Virus record (IMG/VR): IMGVR_UViG_3300006734_000040
Location: 1-23,509 of that record
DNA: 23,509 nt
Source of the DNA: a virus
Direction: 5' to 3' (one strand)
Position 1 is the first letter of the stretch. Each line of letters begins with the position of its first letter. The position numbers were made by a program, and so were the translations under genes. Positions 16,008 through 22,892 of the stretch are shown here, one piece after another. The notes beneath the pieces were generated by a model that saw only the letters and a list, made by a program, of their open reading frames with translations, did not search any database and was not told where the DNA came from.

Positions 16008-18223
16008 ATTTCGCATTGACCGCCAGCACACGCAATCGCACCCAATGTGTCAACCTCTGTGTATCTAGGCTCAGTTAATATTTCTGTGAAGTCGATAAGT
16101 TTGAATCCTTTACTTATCTTACTCCACTTATGCCACAAGTGAACATCTTTCATACAGTAGACCATTTCGTTAAGATCACCCTTAAAGTAGTTCTTAGCCA
16201 TCTTTTTGGCTCTCCTTACAAAGTCTTTCTTAAGTAGTACTTGAGTTCTATCTCCACTAAATTCTATATCCTTGTTAAGGATATGCATAGTAGCAGTCCA
16301 AAGATCACCATTGAAGTAATGAATTCCATCAACAATCAACCCTGACATAAAAATAGCACCATCACCGTATTTATTGATAAGTTCTTCAGTATTCAACACT
16401 GATGTGAATGGAGCTTGGTTGTAATCTTTATCACCGAATAATGAAAGAAAGGAAACAGCAGTAAAGTTGTCTTGATTATCAAAAACGTAATCAACGATTT
16501 CATCTTTATTATCAATCAGAACAGTGTTACTTATATTATGCTCTGTTTTTGGATTAAAGCATCTGTCTTCACGCTTACCATTTCTAACCCAATGGTTTTG
16601 AGCTAATTCAATAAGTTTTAAGTGTTTTACGCCCTGCATTTCATCTTTATACAATGTCCCTTCAGGATTAACACAAGGGATATATACAACGTAATCTGAA
16701 TTTGTTGATGACCAAGCGGACTCCTCCAACATCTCAGGCTTATTAGACTCAAGCCATTTAGCTGTTTCACTATCTTTATTCAACTGCATAACTCTAAAGT
16801 ATTTTTCAGAGTGTTCAGGGTGTATACCCGAAGGTGTTTGCAGTACAACTGAAGCATTTCCGGATGGTTTTGTGGTCGTTGTTCTAGCTGCTGTTTTTAT
16901 ACCTATTATTTTTGCAACCTCCTCGTTTGTACTTTTAACTATTTCAGCACCCTTTTTAAGTATTTCAGGGTCAAATAGTTCAATTCTAGCCATCCAACCT
17001 GTAATTGAAACACCCAATAATGCCTCTTGAGATACGATATATTCTGTCTGTTTACCCAAGTAAGGGAATTCAGTATATCCAGCTTGTAAAGTTCCAACTA
17101 TTGAAGCTACACGACAAAGTTCGTAAAACTTTTCTTCATCAAACTTACCTGTTGATGTAGAACATGCACTAGCACTAATCTCATCTAAATTGCAGAATTG
17201 GAAAACAGCCTCATTTCTATCAATAACTGATTCATAGAAATTGAAACCTATCTCGAAGCATGGGTTGAACATCTCGTCTTCGTGCCCCATAAATACAAAT
17301 CCGATATCATTATCGCCTTCGTTCATAGCTACGAGACTCTCAAACTCCTCTTTTGTGAACTCTCCACGTATAAGACCAACAGAGTTGTTGCTTCTAGCTC
17401 TCCAAGGATGAGTTTGTCTCCAATTACCCATCTTAGCGTTAATCATCTCTTCATCATCCTTATCGATAACGACATTCATCGCTGATCTTCTAACACCGCC
17501 AGATAAAACAGCATCGGATAAGTGCATAAAAATGTCGTAAGCTATGATAGATTTAAATGGTTTTGATTCAGAATCGCCTAAATAACCGTCTATCAAAGCC
17601 TCTATTCGCTCTAAACTTTGTTTTAGACCATCAGGACCAGGAGCCTTAAAACCACCAGTTATAAACGCTCCTTTTGGCCTAATTTCTGAAAAGTCAAATC
17701 TAATCTTGCAATTATAATATTCTTCATCTAGTGAAGGATGTTTGCAATATGAACTTATAAGTACCTTAGCAGCGTCAGCCCAACCTTCAATAGAATCTTC
17801 TACAACAAATGTTCTAGTACCATTCTCTCTAGAATCTATTGTTGGTAGTTGTTGAATAAACTTATTCTTCAAGGAAATACCAAGACCTGTACCGGATAAT
17901 AGTATGAAAAACCCCTTGTTGAAAACATCTGGTGAATAAGCATATGACACACAACAGTTATATAATTTACAATTGTTTTTCAAAATCAAATCTTCTCTAA
18001 ACTGAAGGTTTCTTTGGGATGCCAAAAATTCTTTATTGTAATACGGAGTTTTAACTTCTTCTAGTAGGGGATTAATAATATCTCCATATTTCATTCTGTG
18101 AGTGTTAAGAACTTTATCACAAGCTTCCTCCCATGTTTCGTAGCGACCTTTGCCTTCATCAAACTTGAGGTAGTCGCTGTAAAGTTTCAAGTCTGATAGA
18201 AATTGTTTCCCCTTATTACTCAT
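16004..18223 (-). CDS. nrdJ: Adenosylcobalamin-dependent (class II) ribonucleotide reductase, RTPR-like
   Basis: Reduces ribonucleotides to deoxyribonucleotides with a cobalamin-derived thiyl radical; no second subunit or oxygen is needed. From ATG 18223 (MSNKGKQF) it has 739 residues, the length of the monomeric Lactobacillus leichmannii enzyme; the reading from 18310 would start inside the promoter. Visible are NCCVSYA (Cys90/91, first redox Cys), GTGLGISL (111-118), SGGVRRSAMN (241-250), NPCFEIG (320-326; Cys322 thiyl radical, Glu324), FCNLDE (Cys344, second redox Cys), TTTKPSGNAS, and the C-terminal shuttle pair CAGGQC (732-737). The C322-C344 gap is 22 residues against 11 in the usual NPCGEI...CNL arrangement, a local insertion. 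First gene of a three-gene unit. Confidence 0.93.
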   Translation of the reverse strand: MSNKGKQFLSDLKLYSDYLKFDEGKGRYETWEEACDKVLNTHRMKYGDIINPLLEEVKTPYYNKEFLASQRNLQFREDLILKNNCKLYNCCVSYAYSPDVFNKGFFILLSGTGLGISLKNKFIQQLPTIDSRENGTRTFVVEDSIEGWADAAKVLISSYCKHPSLDEEYYNCKIRFDFSEIRPKGAFITGGFKAPGPDGLKQSLERIEALIDGYLGDSESKPFKSIIAYDIFMHLSDAVLSGGVRRSAMNVVIDKDDEEMINAKMGNWRQTHPWRARSNNSVGLIRGEFTKEEFESLVAMNEGDNDIGFVFMGHEDEMFNPCFEIGFNFYESVIDRNEAVFQFCNLDEISASACSTSTGKFDEEKFYELCRVASIVGTLQAGYTEFPYLGKQTEYIVSQEALLGVSITGWMARIELFDPEILKKGAEIVKSTNEEVAKIIGIKTAARTTTTKPSGNASVVLQTPSGIHPEHSEKYFRVMQLNKDSETAKWLESNKPEMLEESAWSSTNSDYVVYIPCVNPEGTLYKDEMQGVKHLKLIELAQNHWVRNGKREDRCFNPKTEHNISNTVLIDNKDEIVDYVFDNQDNFTAVSFLSLFGDKDYNQAPFTSVLNTEELINKYGDGAIFMSGLIVDGIHYFNGDLWTATMHILNKDIEFSGDRTQVLLKKDFVRRAKKMAKNYFKGDLNEMVYCMKDVHLWHKWSKISKGFKLIDFTEILTEPRYTEVDTLGAIACAGGQCEI

Positions 18224-18244
18224 TCGTTTTGTTTTAAAATGTTT

Positions 18245-18277
18245 AAAAAATCTCCGACCTAAAAAATAAGGCCGGAG
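18245..18277 (-). terminator. Terminator of the DUF4494 gene at the reductase transcript start
   Basis: On the minus strand CTCCG-G-CCT (18277-18269) pairs with AGG-T-CGGAG (18260-18252), one internal mismatch, A/T-rich loop, then ATTTTTT. It would end transcripts from DUF4494. The reductase promoter lies just upstream, with its predicted start at the base of this hairpin. Confidence 0.7.
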
Positions 18278-18279
18278 GA

Positions 18280-18310
18280 TAAAGATACGAAACCAACTAT
18301 GATTCCACAA
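18280..18310 (-). promoter_or_regulatory. Promoter for the ribonucleotide reductase unit
   Basis: On the minus strand TTG (18310-18308), 20 bases, then TATCTTTA (18287-18280). The predicted start is near 18276, giving a leader of about 53 bases that begins with the hairpin described at 18252-18277. Confidence 0.65.
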
Positions 18311-18325
18311 GTAAGTTAAAAGATA

Positions 18326-18784
18326 TTAAACTACCTCAATGGATTTTTCTGATGCCTCAAAAACCTCCATAATTTTTGATTCCCTAACCATAGAGATTTC
18401 AGGATCAAACGTGATAGGATTAACTATCTCCATAACTCTCGAATAAGCGTCTTTTGCATTCTCAGCTTTACTTAAGAATTTAGATGTAACCTTCTTATCT
18501 TTTCCACTGTTGTCATCCGTTATGGTATGTTTTACATTTACTTCAAACCAACCTTCGAATGGGCTGTCTTCGTGGATAAAAATATCCTGGAAAGATGTCT
18601 TTGTTATAGCCTCCACTAGAAACTCACCTCTTATAATCTCTCCTAGGTGGGTGTAAATCTCTTCTTCAGCTCCACCAAAAGTGGGGGCGTGAACTAAGAA
18701 TGATTCGGATACTCTTTTCAGAATACCGTTCTCCATTGTTCTTGTGTACTTCACCTTGCACACAAATTGATAATTGTGATTCAT
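18326..18784 (-). CDS. DUF4494 family protein
   Basis: A 152-residue protein matching DUF4494, a family confined mostly to Bacteroidota and their phages. The pattern is visible: FVCKVKYTRTMENG, then KRVSESFLVHAPTFGGAEEEI, GEFLVEAITKTSFQDIF, a Trp near 76, and a C-terminal EISMVRESKIMEVF. Its function is unknown. The start is ATG 18784 (MNHNYQF); the reading from 18838 would begin inside the terminator hairpin that follows the tmRNA. It is a single-gene unit between two terminators; no convincing promoter was found before it. Confidence 0.8.
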   Translation of the reverse strand: MNHNYQFVCKVKYTRTMENGILKRVSESFLVHAPTFGGAEEEIYTHLGEIIRGEFLVEAITKTSFQDIFIHEDSPFEGWFEVNVKHTITDDNSGKDKKVTSKFLSKAENAKDAYSRVMEIVNPITFDPEISMVRESKIMEVFEASEKSIEVV

Positions 18785-18809
18785 ACTGTATATGGTTTTT
18801 AAATTTACT

Positions 18810-18846
18810 AAAAAAAGCCGGTGGCTACTATGCTTCACCTCCGGCT
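18810..18846 (-). terminator. Terminator ending the tmRNA transcript
   Basis: On the minus strand AGCCGG (18846-18841) pairs with CCGGCT (18821-18816), continued by a TG/CA pair across a small bulge, followed by a run of T. It begins seven bases after the second stop codon of the tmRNA tag frame and defines the 3' end of the primary transcript. Confidence 0.8.
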
Positions 18847-18856
18847 AATCTCCTTA

Positions 18857-18907
18857 TTAGGCAGCTAAAAAGCTTGCGCTAACAGGATTCATTTCAATAA
18901 CTTCTCC
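18857..18907 (-). other. tmRNA tag reading frame
   Basis: Beginning at a GGA resume codon (18907-18905), the frame encodes GEVIEMNPVSASFLAA, followed by TAA TAA. Bacteroidota tags as I recall them usually start Gly-Glu and end in LAA, which fits, but this tag is longer (16 residues) and ends FLAA rather than the common YALAA. The LAA end is the ClpXP recognition element. The exact resume codon is inferred from the Gly-Glu start and the Ala-Ala-stop end. Confidence 0.75.
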
Positions 18908-18972
18908 AGTTATCTTTCATTGATTCAATGCTTTTCGACCTCTTTCACCCTGTCAAATCCAAAAACAGCCCC

Positions 18973-19026
18973 ATATTTTTACGTGGGTTTTCTCTAGGAG
19001 TTTTCCACGTTCATAATTGACTTGAG
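18973..19026 (-). other. Excised spacer between tmRNA halves
   Basis: Fifty-four bases between the acceptor and coding pieces. ACGTGG (19010-19005) pairs with CCACGT (18986-18981), with an inner CTC/GAG pairing, so the spacer forms its own hairpin and would bring the two mature ends together for processing, as in other permuted tmRNA precursors. Confidence 0.65.
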
Positions 19027-19083
19027 TGGAGCTGGAGGGATTCGAACCCTCGTCCACAAGTGCGACTAATCGCAAAGTGTAGA

Positions 19084-19431
19084 TTAAATATCTACTGAAT
19101 CAATTCCTTTTAATATCTTAAAATGTTCTTTTTCTACTTGCTTTTTAACGTGTTCTTCCATTGATAAATACATATCACTGTCGACACTCAACAAAGGCGC
19201 AAACCTCTTTTCATGAAACCCAGGTTCTTCGTAAATAACTTCACCGGCCAAATCAATTGGGACTAAGGGGTTACTTATTTCTTCTAACTTAACGGCAGGA
19301 GAGTCGTATTCTCTTATTGTATAAACCTGATCTTTCTTCGGTAAATTTCTGAAAGTATTGTTGAAATCCTCATTCGATGTATCAAAATTATCATCTATAC
19401 AAACAACCTTTTGCCCAACTTTAAATTTCAT
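19084..19431 (-). CDS. Hypothetical protein with SH3-like N-terminus
   Basis: A 115-residue protein opening KFKVGQKVVCIDD and continuing with LPKKDQVYTIREYD, the pattern of small beta-barrel (SH3-like) phage proteins, then FHEKRFAPLL at residues about 72-81 and a charged C-terminal helix. Its function is unknown. The gene lies between tRNA-Arg (15 bases upstream) and the tmRNA (its stop codon is five bases from the acceptor piece), so it is probably co-transcribed with both RNAs. No -7 box was seen in the 15-base gap. Confidence 0.65.
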   Translation of the reverse strand: MKFKVGQKVVCIDDNFDTSNEDFNNTFRNLPKKDQVYTIREYDSPAVKLEEISNPLVPIDLAGEVIYEEPGFHEKRFAPLLSVDSDMYLSMEEHVKKQVEKEHFKILKGIDSVDI

Positions 19432-19445
19432 GCCTTATAATATTG

Positions 19446-19519
19446 TGACTCGTTTAGGATTCGAACCTAAGACCGTCTGCTTAGAAGGCAGATGCTCTAT
19501 CCAACTGAGCTAACGAGCC
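19446..19519 (-). tRNA. tRNA-Arg (anticodon UCU)
   Basis: A 74-base cloverleaf on the minus strand: acceptor GGCTCGT (19519-19513) with ACGAGTC (19453-19447, one G-T pair), D-arm with AGCTCAGTTGGATAGAGC, anticodon stem CTGCC with loop CTTCTAA (anticodon TCT), T-arm TTAGG-TTCGAAT-CCTAA, discriminator A. CCA is not encoded. It reads AGA, the arginine codon that dominates in the genes of this window, so it probably supplements host supply. Confidence 0.95.
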
Positions 19520-19547
19520 AAAAAAGGAGGTTTAAAACCCCCTTTTA
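19520..19547 (-). terminator. Terminator abutting the tRNA
   Basis: On the minus strand AAAAGGGGG pairs with CCTCCTTTT around an AT loop, followed by T residues that run directly into the first base of the tRNA. It ends the unit that finishes with the coiled-coil gene at 19574. The tRNA then needs read-through or an unseen promoter. Confidence 0.75.
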
Positions 19548-19573
19548 ATTTAGAACGATAAGCTTAATTGCTA

Positions 19574-20044
19574 CTATTCTGTAGCTTCTTTAGAGACAAC
19601 CTTAACAGAAGCCTTCTTTTTACCTTTCGAAGATTTCTTTTTTGGTCTTTCAATTTCATTAACTGTATCAACAGCATCTTCTTCCCTCTGTTCATCCAAA
19701 GAGATAGTAGCACCATTGTCAACATTGTTTTTGTGTTGCTCCATTAGCCTCATTGTCATTTCATTTACATTGTTTGACAATCCGTTTAAAGTGTTATCAA
19801 TAACACCGAGTACTTGTCTAACGGAATTCATATGTTTTGATTGCTCATTTACAAACCATATGAATGAATTAAACAAAGAACCTGGAATATCAACTCTTGA
19901 TTCTTTACTATAAGTTTGATCAAAGTAACCCCCTTCTTCTAGTTCTTTGAAAAGGTTATCGTACCTCTGCTCCATTTCTTTAGCTTCCTTTTCCATAAGG
20001 ATTTTCATTTCTTCTTCAGACAATTGTGCTTTTTCTTCTGCCAT
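19574..20044 (-). CDS. Hypothetical coiled-coil protein with basic tail
   Basis: A 156-residue protein of no recognised family. Residues 1-37 form a charged Glu/Lys coiled coil, 55-75 hold an aromatic patch (LFNSFIWFVNEQSKH), 76-105 a second helical region (VLGVIDNTLNGLSNNVNEMT), and 130-150 a lysine-rich tail with runs PKKKSS and GKKK. The design (coiled coil plus basic tail) suggests oligomerisation and nucleic-acid contact; that is inference. It is the last gene of the nuclease unit and is followed by the terminator at 19520-19547. Confidence 0.65.
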   Translation of the reverse strand: MAEEKAQLSEEEMKILMEKEAKEMEQRYDNLFKELEEGGYFDQTYSKESRVDIPGSLFNSFIWFVNEQSKHMNSVRQVLGVIDNTLNGLSNNVNEMTMRLMEQHKNNVDNGATISLDEQREEDAVDTVNEIERPKKKSSKGKKKASVKVVSKEATE

Positions 20045-20066
20045 TTTAAATTTATTTTTGGTAAAA

Positions 20067-20252
20067 CTAATTATTATTTTTCACTTCTGCAAATTTCTCC
20101 TTAAAATTTTCTATAGGCCTTGCCCAAATCATAAAATCAGCCCCTCGATAAACAACAGCTTGAGTCCATGTATCCGCCAGCTTAAGAGGTATTATTTCAA
20201 CTACCATGTAAATATCTTGTGTTCTATGATGCTTATACTTCTTACCTATCAT
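20067..20252 (-). CDS. DUF1653-like small protein
   Basis: A 61-residue protein opening GKKYKHHRTQDIYMVVEII and ending with VVYRG, then WARPIENFKEKF, the order of conserved positions in DUF1653 (KYRHYK, Y.V, VVYR, W.RP..MF). The family is a small beta-barrel domain of unknown function, frequent in phages. Its ATG overlaps the stop of the Cas4-like nuclease by four bases (ATGA), so it is expressed in the same unit. Confidence 0.7.
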   Translation of the reverse strand: MIGKKYKHHRTQDIYMVVEIIPLKLADTWTQAVVYRGADFMIWARPIENFKEKFAEVKNNN

Positions 20253-20968
20253 TCCACAAAATATTTGTTGTAAAACTTGAAATACTCACTGATTTCCTTA
20301 ACTGTTTTATCAGTCTTATCAAAGAATTTTTCGGCCCTTTCTGGAGTATATGGTGTATCGATAGTTTTAACATCTCCTGAGAGTCTTAAAGGCGATTTTT
20401 CCATACCGTTACCTTTCCTACCCAACATAACAACACCGGAATAAACAACGTCTTCCCCCTCTTCAATTGCAGCGTAGGTATACAGAGTTGTTTGTTGATA
20501 ATCATCACTAGCGTAGAAACCTGCCTTCTTGTCTATATTTCCTGTTTTAAAATCGATTACCTCTAATTGTTCGTGTTCTTCTTCCCAACGATCTCTACGA
20601 GCTCTATCAATAAACCCTTGTATAACATACCCCATAGGTCGCTTCACAACAATTTCTCTTTCGTACTCGCAACCACCTGGCCTACCAATTTTTTGTAGAA
20701 CTTCAAGATCAGATTCAGATAGCTTTCCTGTCAAGTCTTCTCCATGCTCAAACCACTCACCTACAGCTGACCCATAATCACTGAATACATTTCCGGGGTC
20801 TTCGATACCAAGGAAGTAACTAGCGATATATCTACCTCTATATAGGGGATTGTTCCAACTATCGATTTGGCTGTAGGAGATTTTTGGCATTCCTGCATGC
20901 TTTTCGAATTTCTCGTTATTGTTAGGGTTATCATATACCCTAGGTAAGTTTATCTTGATTTTAGGCAT
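20249..20968 (-). CDS. PD-(D/E)XK nuclease, Cas4/RecB type
   Basis: A 239-residue nuclease with the RecB/Cas4 core: GSAVGEWFEHG (66-76; the motif I helix, with His75), GFIDRA (118-123, Asp121), VIDFKTG (137-143, Asp139 and Lys141) and the downstream DYQQTTLYTYA (156-166, the QxxxY motif). The iron-sulfur cysteines of Cas4 are not evident; Cys100 stands alone. Such enzymes process DNA ends in replication and recombination. It overlaps the exonuclease gene by eight bases and the DUF1653-like gene by four, so the three are translated together. Confidence 0.85.
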   Translation of the reverse strand: MPKIKINLPRVYDNPNNNEKFEKHAGMPKISYSQIDSWNNPLYRGRYIASYFLGIEDPGNVFSDYGSAVGEWFEHGEDLTGKLSESDLEVLQKIGRPGGCEYEREIVVKRPMGYVIQGFIDRARRDRWEEEHEQLEVIDFKTGNIDKKAGFYASDDYQQTTLYTYAAIEEGEDVVYSGVVMLGRKGNGMEKSPLRLSGDVKTIDTPYTPERAEKFFDKTDKTVKEISEYFKFYNKYFVE

Positions 20969-21968
20969 TGTGCTCTTCTTTTAATTGATTAACAAATTCA
21001 GACACCTCTTCAGCTTTCTTAGCTTTAACATCGTCAGAGTCAGACTTGAACATTTCATTATTCATATATAAGTTAGTCACCATATCTTCTAAGATAGACC
21101 ACTCCTTCTTCAGGATTTTCTTACCTCTCAGCTTTTCTTTGATTCCCTCCTTTATATCGTCTGTGAACTCCTTAGTCGTAAACAATTTATGAAGAACCCC
21201 ACCGCTTATAACATCTGATTCCGGTGTACCATTGGAAACATTGTCCAAGTCTATAACTTCTTCAAACTCAAATATAGGTTCATACTTGAATCTCCTAAAC
21301 ACATTGAAGGTAGCAATAGCATCTTTATTACAGTATCCTTTTATCCCCTCCAAGTTACCCTTAAAGTACTCTCTCCCTACCTCATCACCTACCATATCAG
21401 CTTTTGATGTTGGTACATCAAGCACATTACATAATGCTTGTAGAGAAGACCCAGGACCTTGCTTACCCATTTTCCATAGATTGTTAGTATCCATGTTCAA
21501 AGTCTCCCAAGGTTTCTTATCAGTATCGTCTAGTATTGAGGGGATAGGTAATTGATTTATAACAAACCTCTTACCTAAAAACCCAAAGTCAAACCAATTA
21601 GACGCATGCCCAATAAGCCTAAAGTAAGGACTACCTGACGAAATTCGGTTTAGGAAATCAGATAAATCTAACAACAACTCTCTTTCTGCTTCACTAGCAA
21701 ACCCTTTGCATACCAGCTTTGTACCTGACTTATCTAAGAATGCTATACTTACAGCACAAATCTTTGAAAACTCAGCGTACAGACTAGCTTGCTTTTTCCA
21801 TAGGTCTGCCAATTCTTCTTGTGTGGGTATTTCACCATCTTGTTTATTCTTATACTCCCAAGCATTCTGATAAGACTCTGGAAGATCATCAAATTCATCA
21901 CGTAACCTTACTGTTTCTATATCTATAGCAACAACGTGTTCGCTTTTTACGGCTTGTAAAACTCTCAT
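20961..21968 (-). CDS. DnaQ-fold 3'-5' exonuclease (PolB-exo2-like)
   Basis: A 335-residue protein with an RNase H-fold exonuclease in its first 230 residues: ExoI AIDIET (14-19, Asp16 and Glu18), ExoII GHASNWFDFGFLGKR (120-134, Asp127) and ExoIII YCNKDAIATFNVF (212-224, Asp216). This matches the family of predicted PolB-like 3'-5' exonucleases that stand apart from a polymerase. It is a second exonuclease, since the phage polymerase at 10997 has its own. The C-terminal 100 residues are helical and charged, ending in a coiled-coil-like segment. The tight overlap with the Cas4-like nuclease suggests a joint end-resection or recombination role. Confidence 0.8.
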   Translation of the reverse strand: MRVLQAVKSEHVVAIDIETVRLRDEFDDLPESYQNAWEYKNKQDGEIPTQEELADLWKKQASLYAEFSKICAVSIAFLDKSGTKLVCKGFASEAERELLLDLSDFLNRISSGSPYFRLIGHASNWFDFGFLGKRFVINQLPIPSILDDTDKKPWETLNMDTNNLWKMGKQGPGSSLQALCNVLDVPTSKADMVGDEVGREYFKGNLEGIKGYCNKDAIATFNVFRRFKYEPIFEFEEVIDLDNVSNGTPESDVISGGVLHKLFTTKEFTDDIKEGIKEKLRGKKILKKEWSILEDMVTNLYMNNEMFKSDSDDVKAKKAEEVSEFVNQLKEEHNA

Positions 21969-21974
21969 ATTTTG

Positions 21975-22553
21975 TTATTTTGCATCTTTTAAATCATTAT
22001 ACTGAGCTTCCCTACACTCACTAGCCAATGAATCATTTAGCATCTTCATAGCATCTGACATCTTTTGATACTCTTGGTACAATCCGTAAGAAAAAGAAGC
22101 TAACGTAATAAATTCTTGGTAGGAACTAGAGGCTCCTATAATATCTCGTAATGCTGAAGTCGATGTAGCTTTTATTTTCTTTTGGAAATCGGCATCATTC
22201 TTCAATTCTATCATAGCTATAGCCCTTGCTTCTGTCTTTCTCTCTTCATGAAAAATCTTTGATTTGTTAATCTCAAATGCGAGAGCATCTGTAAAATCTC
22301 TAAACAAGAAACTTAACTCCATTCGAAGTTCGTGTAGAGAATTGTAAGGTCTTGGGGTAGGAATTTCCCTGTATCTGTCGGAAATGTTTTTGAATTTTCC
22401 TTTCAACTCTTCCATAGTGTCTTTTAATTCCACTAAGTGAGAGTAATTTTGAGACAGGTGTAGTACTTCTGCCACCTTAACCAAGACTTCTACAGCCCCT
22501 TTTTCATCATTTGCTTCTATGATATTAGGTAGCAATTCTTTGGCTTTATTCAT
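21975..22553 (-). CDS. Helical hypothetical protein upstream of exonuclease
   Basis: A 192-residue, almost wholly alpha-helical protein of no recognised family. It has two coiled-coil-like regions (about 40-62 and 150-180) joined by a proline-containing link (EIPTPRPYNSLHEL). The helix KTEARAIAMIELKNDADFQKKIKA and the preceding residues faintly recall phage recombination mediators of the UvsY kind in length and pattern, but this is weak. It leads a five-gene unit with the exonuclease and Cas4-like nuclease and has its own promoter, with a leader of about ten bases. The stop lies six bases before the next ATG. Confidence 0.7.
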   Translation of the reverse strand: MNKAKELLPNIIEANDEKGAVEVLVKVAEVLHLSQNYSHLVELKDTMEELKGKFKNISDRYREIPTPRPYNSLHELRMELSFLFRDFTDALAFEINKSKIFHEERKTEARAIAMIELKNDADFQKKIKATSTSALRDIIGASSSYQEFITLASFSYGLYQEYQKMSDAMKMLNDSLASECREAQYNDLKDAK

Positions 22554-22569
22554 AGTAAAATCTTTTGCA

Positions 22570-22600
22570 CAAATTTAGTAATTTCTCAGGAATTCTGCAA
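22570..22600 (-). promoter_or_regulatory. Promoter for the exonuclease/nuclease unit
   Basis: On the minus strand TTG (22600-22598), 20 bases, then TAAATTTG (22577-22570), a perfect TAnnTTTG. The -7 box starts with the stop codon of the HTH gene upstream, so the promoter lies inside that gene's last codons. The ATG is 16 bases past the box. Confidence 0.75.
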
Positions 22601-22892
22601 CTTTTTTCGTGTTTAATTTATAGCTGAGTTTCTTTTTTCTATACGATGATAAATGCACTATTGAAGACTGTGTTTTTACTCCCATTATTTTGGCGATAGA
22701 TTTGTTTGTTCTGTATTTTACAAACTTCCACTTGTTACTAACAAACCATTCCGCAACAAACTGTCTTTTGTCAACTATTTCTTCTTTTCTTGTTTGAAGG
22801 GTAAGATTGAACTCTTTACAAACTTGCTCTAAAATCCTATCATAGTCATTCTCGAATCCCCCTCTAGCGCCTATCCAATAGTTCCAGCTCAT
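22575..22892 (-). CDS. DnaA C-terminal-like helix-turn-helix protein
   Basis: A 105-residue protein. Residues about 40-90 read KRQFVAEWFVSNKWKF, then TNKSIAKIMGVKTQSSIVHLSSYRKK, resembling the DnaA domain IV pattern (helix, basic loop, then a helix-turn-helix with a hsTVihA-like signature, here SSIVHLS). Phages carry stand-alone proteins of this type that bind DNA, possibly at an origin or operator. The N-terminal 30 residues begin SWNYWIGARGG and are aromatic. It starts directly after the TAA of the YopX gene with no spacer. Confidence in the gene is higher than in the family. Confidence 0.6.
   Translation of the reverse strand: MSWNYWIGARGGFENDYDRILEQVCKEFNLTLQTRKEEIVDKRQFVAEWFVSNKWKFVKYRTNKSIAKIMGVKTQSSIVHLSSYRKKKLSYKLNTKKVAEFLRNY

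Larger units (their letters stand above)
18847..19079 (-). ncRNA. ssrA: Circularly permuted (two-piece) tmRNA
   Basis: tmRNA rescues stalled ribosomes and tags the nascent peptide for proteolysis. On the minus strand the 3' half comes first: a T-arm (GAGGG-TTCGAAT-CCCTC, 19051-19035) and CAGCTCC plus discriminator A (19034-19027). After a 54-base spacer comes the 5' half: GGGGCTG (18972-18966), then TGGATTTGACAGGG, the near-universal tmRNA D-arm sequence. GGGGCTG and CAGCTCC form a full 7-bp acceptor stem. P2 forms between GGTCGAAAAG (18940-18931) and CTTTGCGATT (19077-19068), nine of ten pairs, plus GGGTG with CACTT. A tag frame and a terminator follow. CCA is not encoded. The order acceptor-then-coding is the permuted type known from alphaproteobacteria and cyanobacteria. 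The 5' end almost touches the stop codon of the preceding gene, so it is probably cut from a longer RNA. Confidence 0.88.

Noticed and set aside
19027-19079. Reading the T-arm at 19035-19051 as an ordinary tRNA
   Set aside because: No D-arm, anticodon arm or 5' acceptor strand precedes it; its partner acceptor strand is 55 bases downstream, which fits only a permuted tmRNA.
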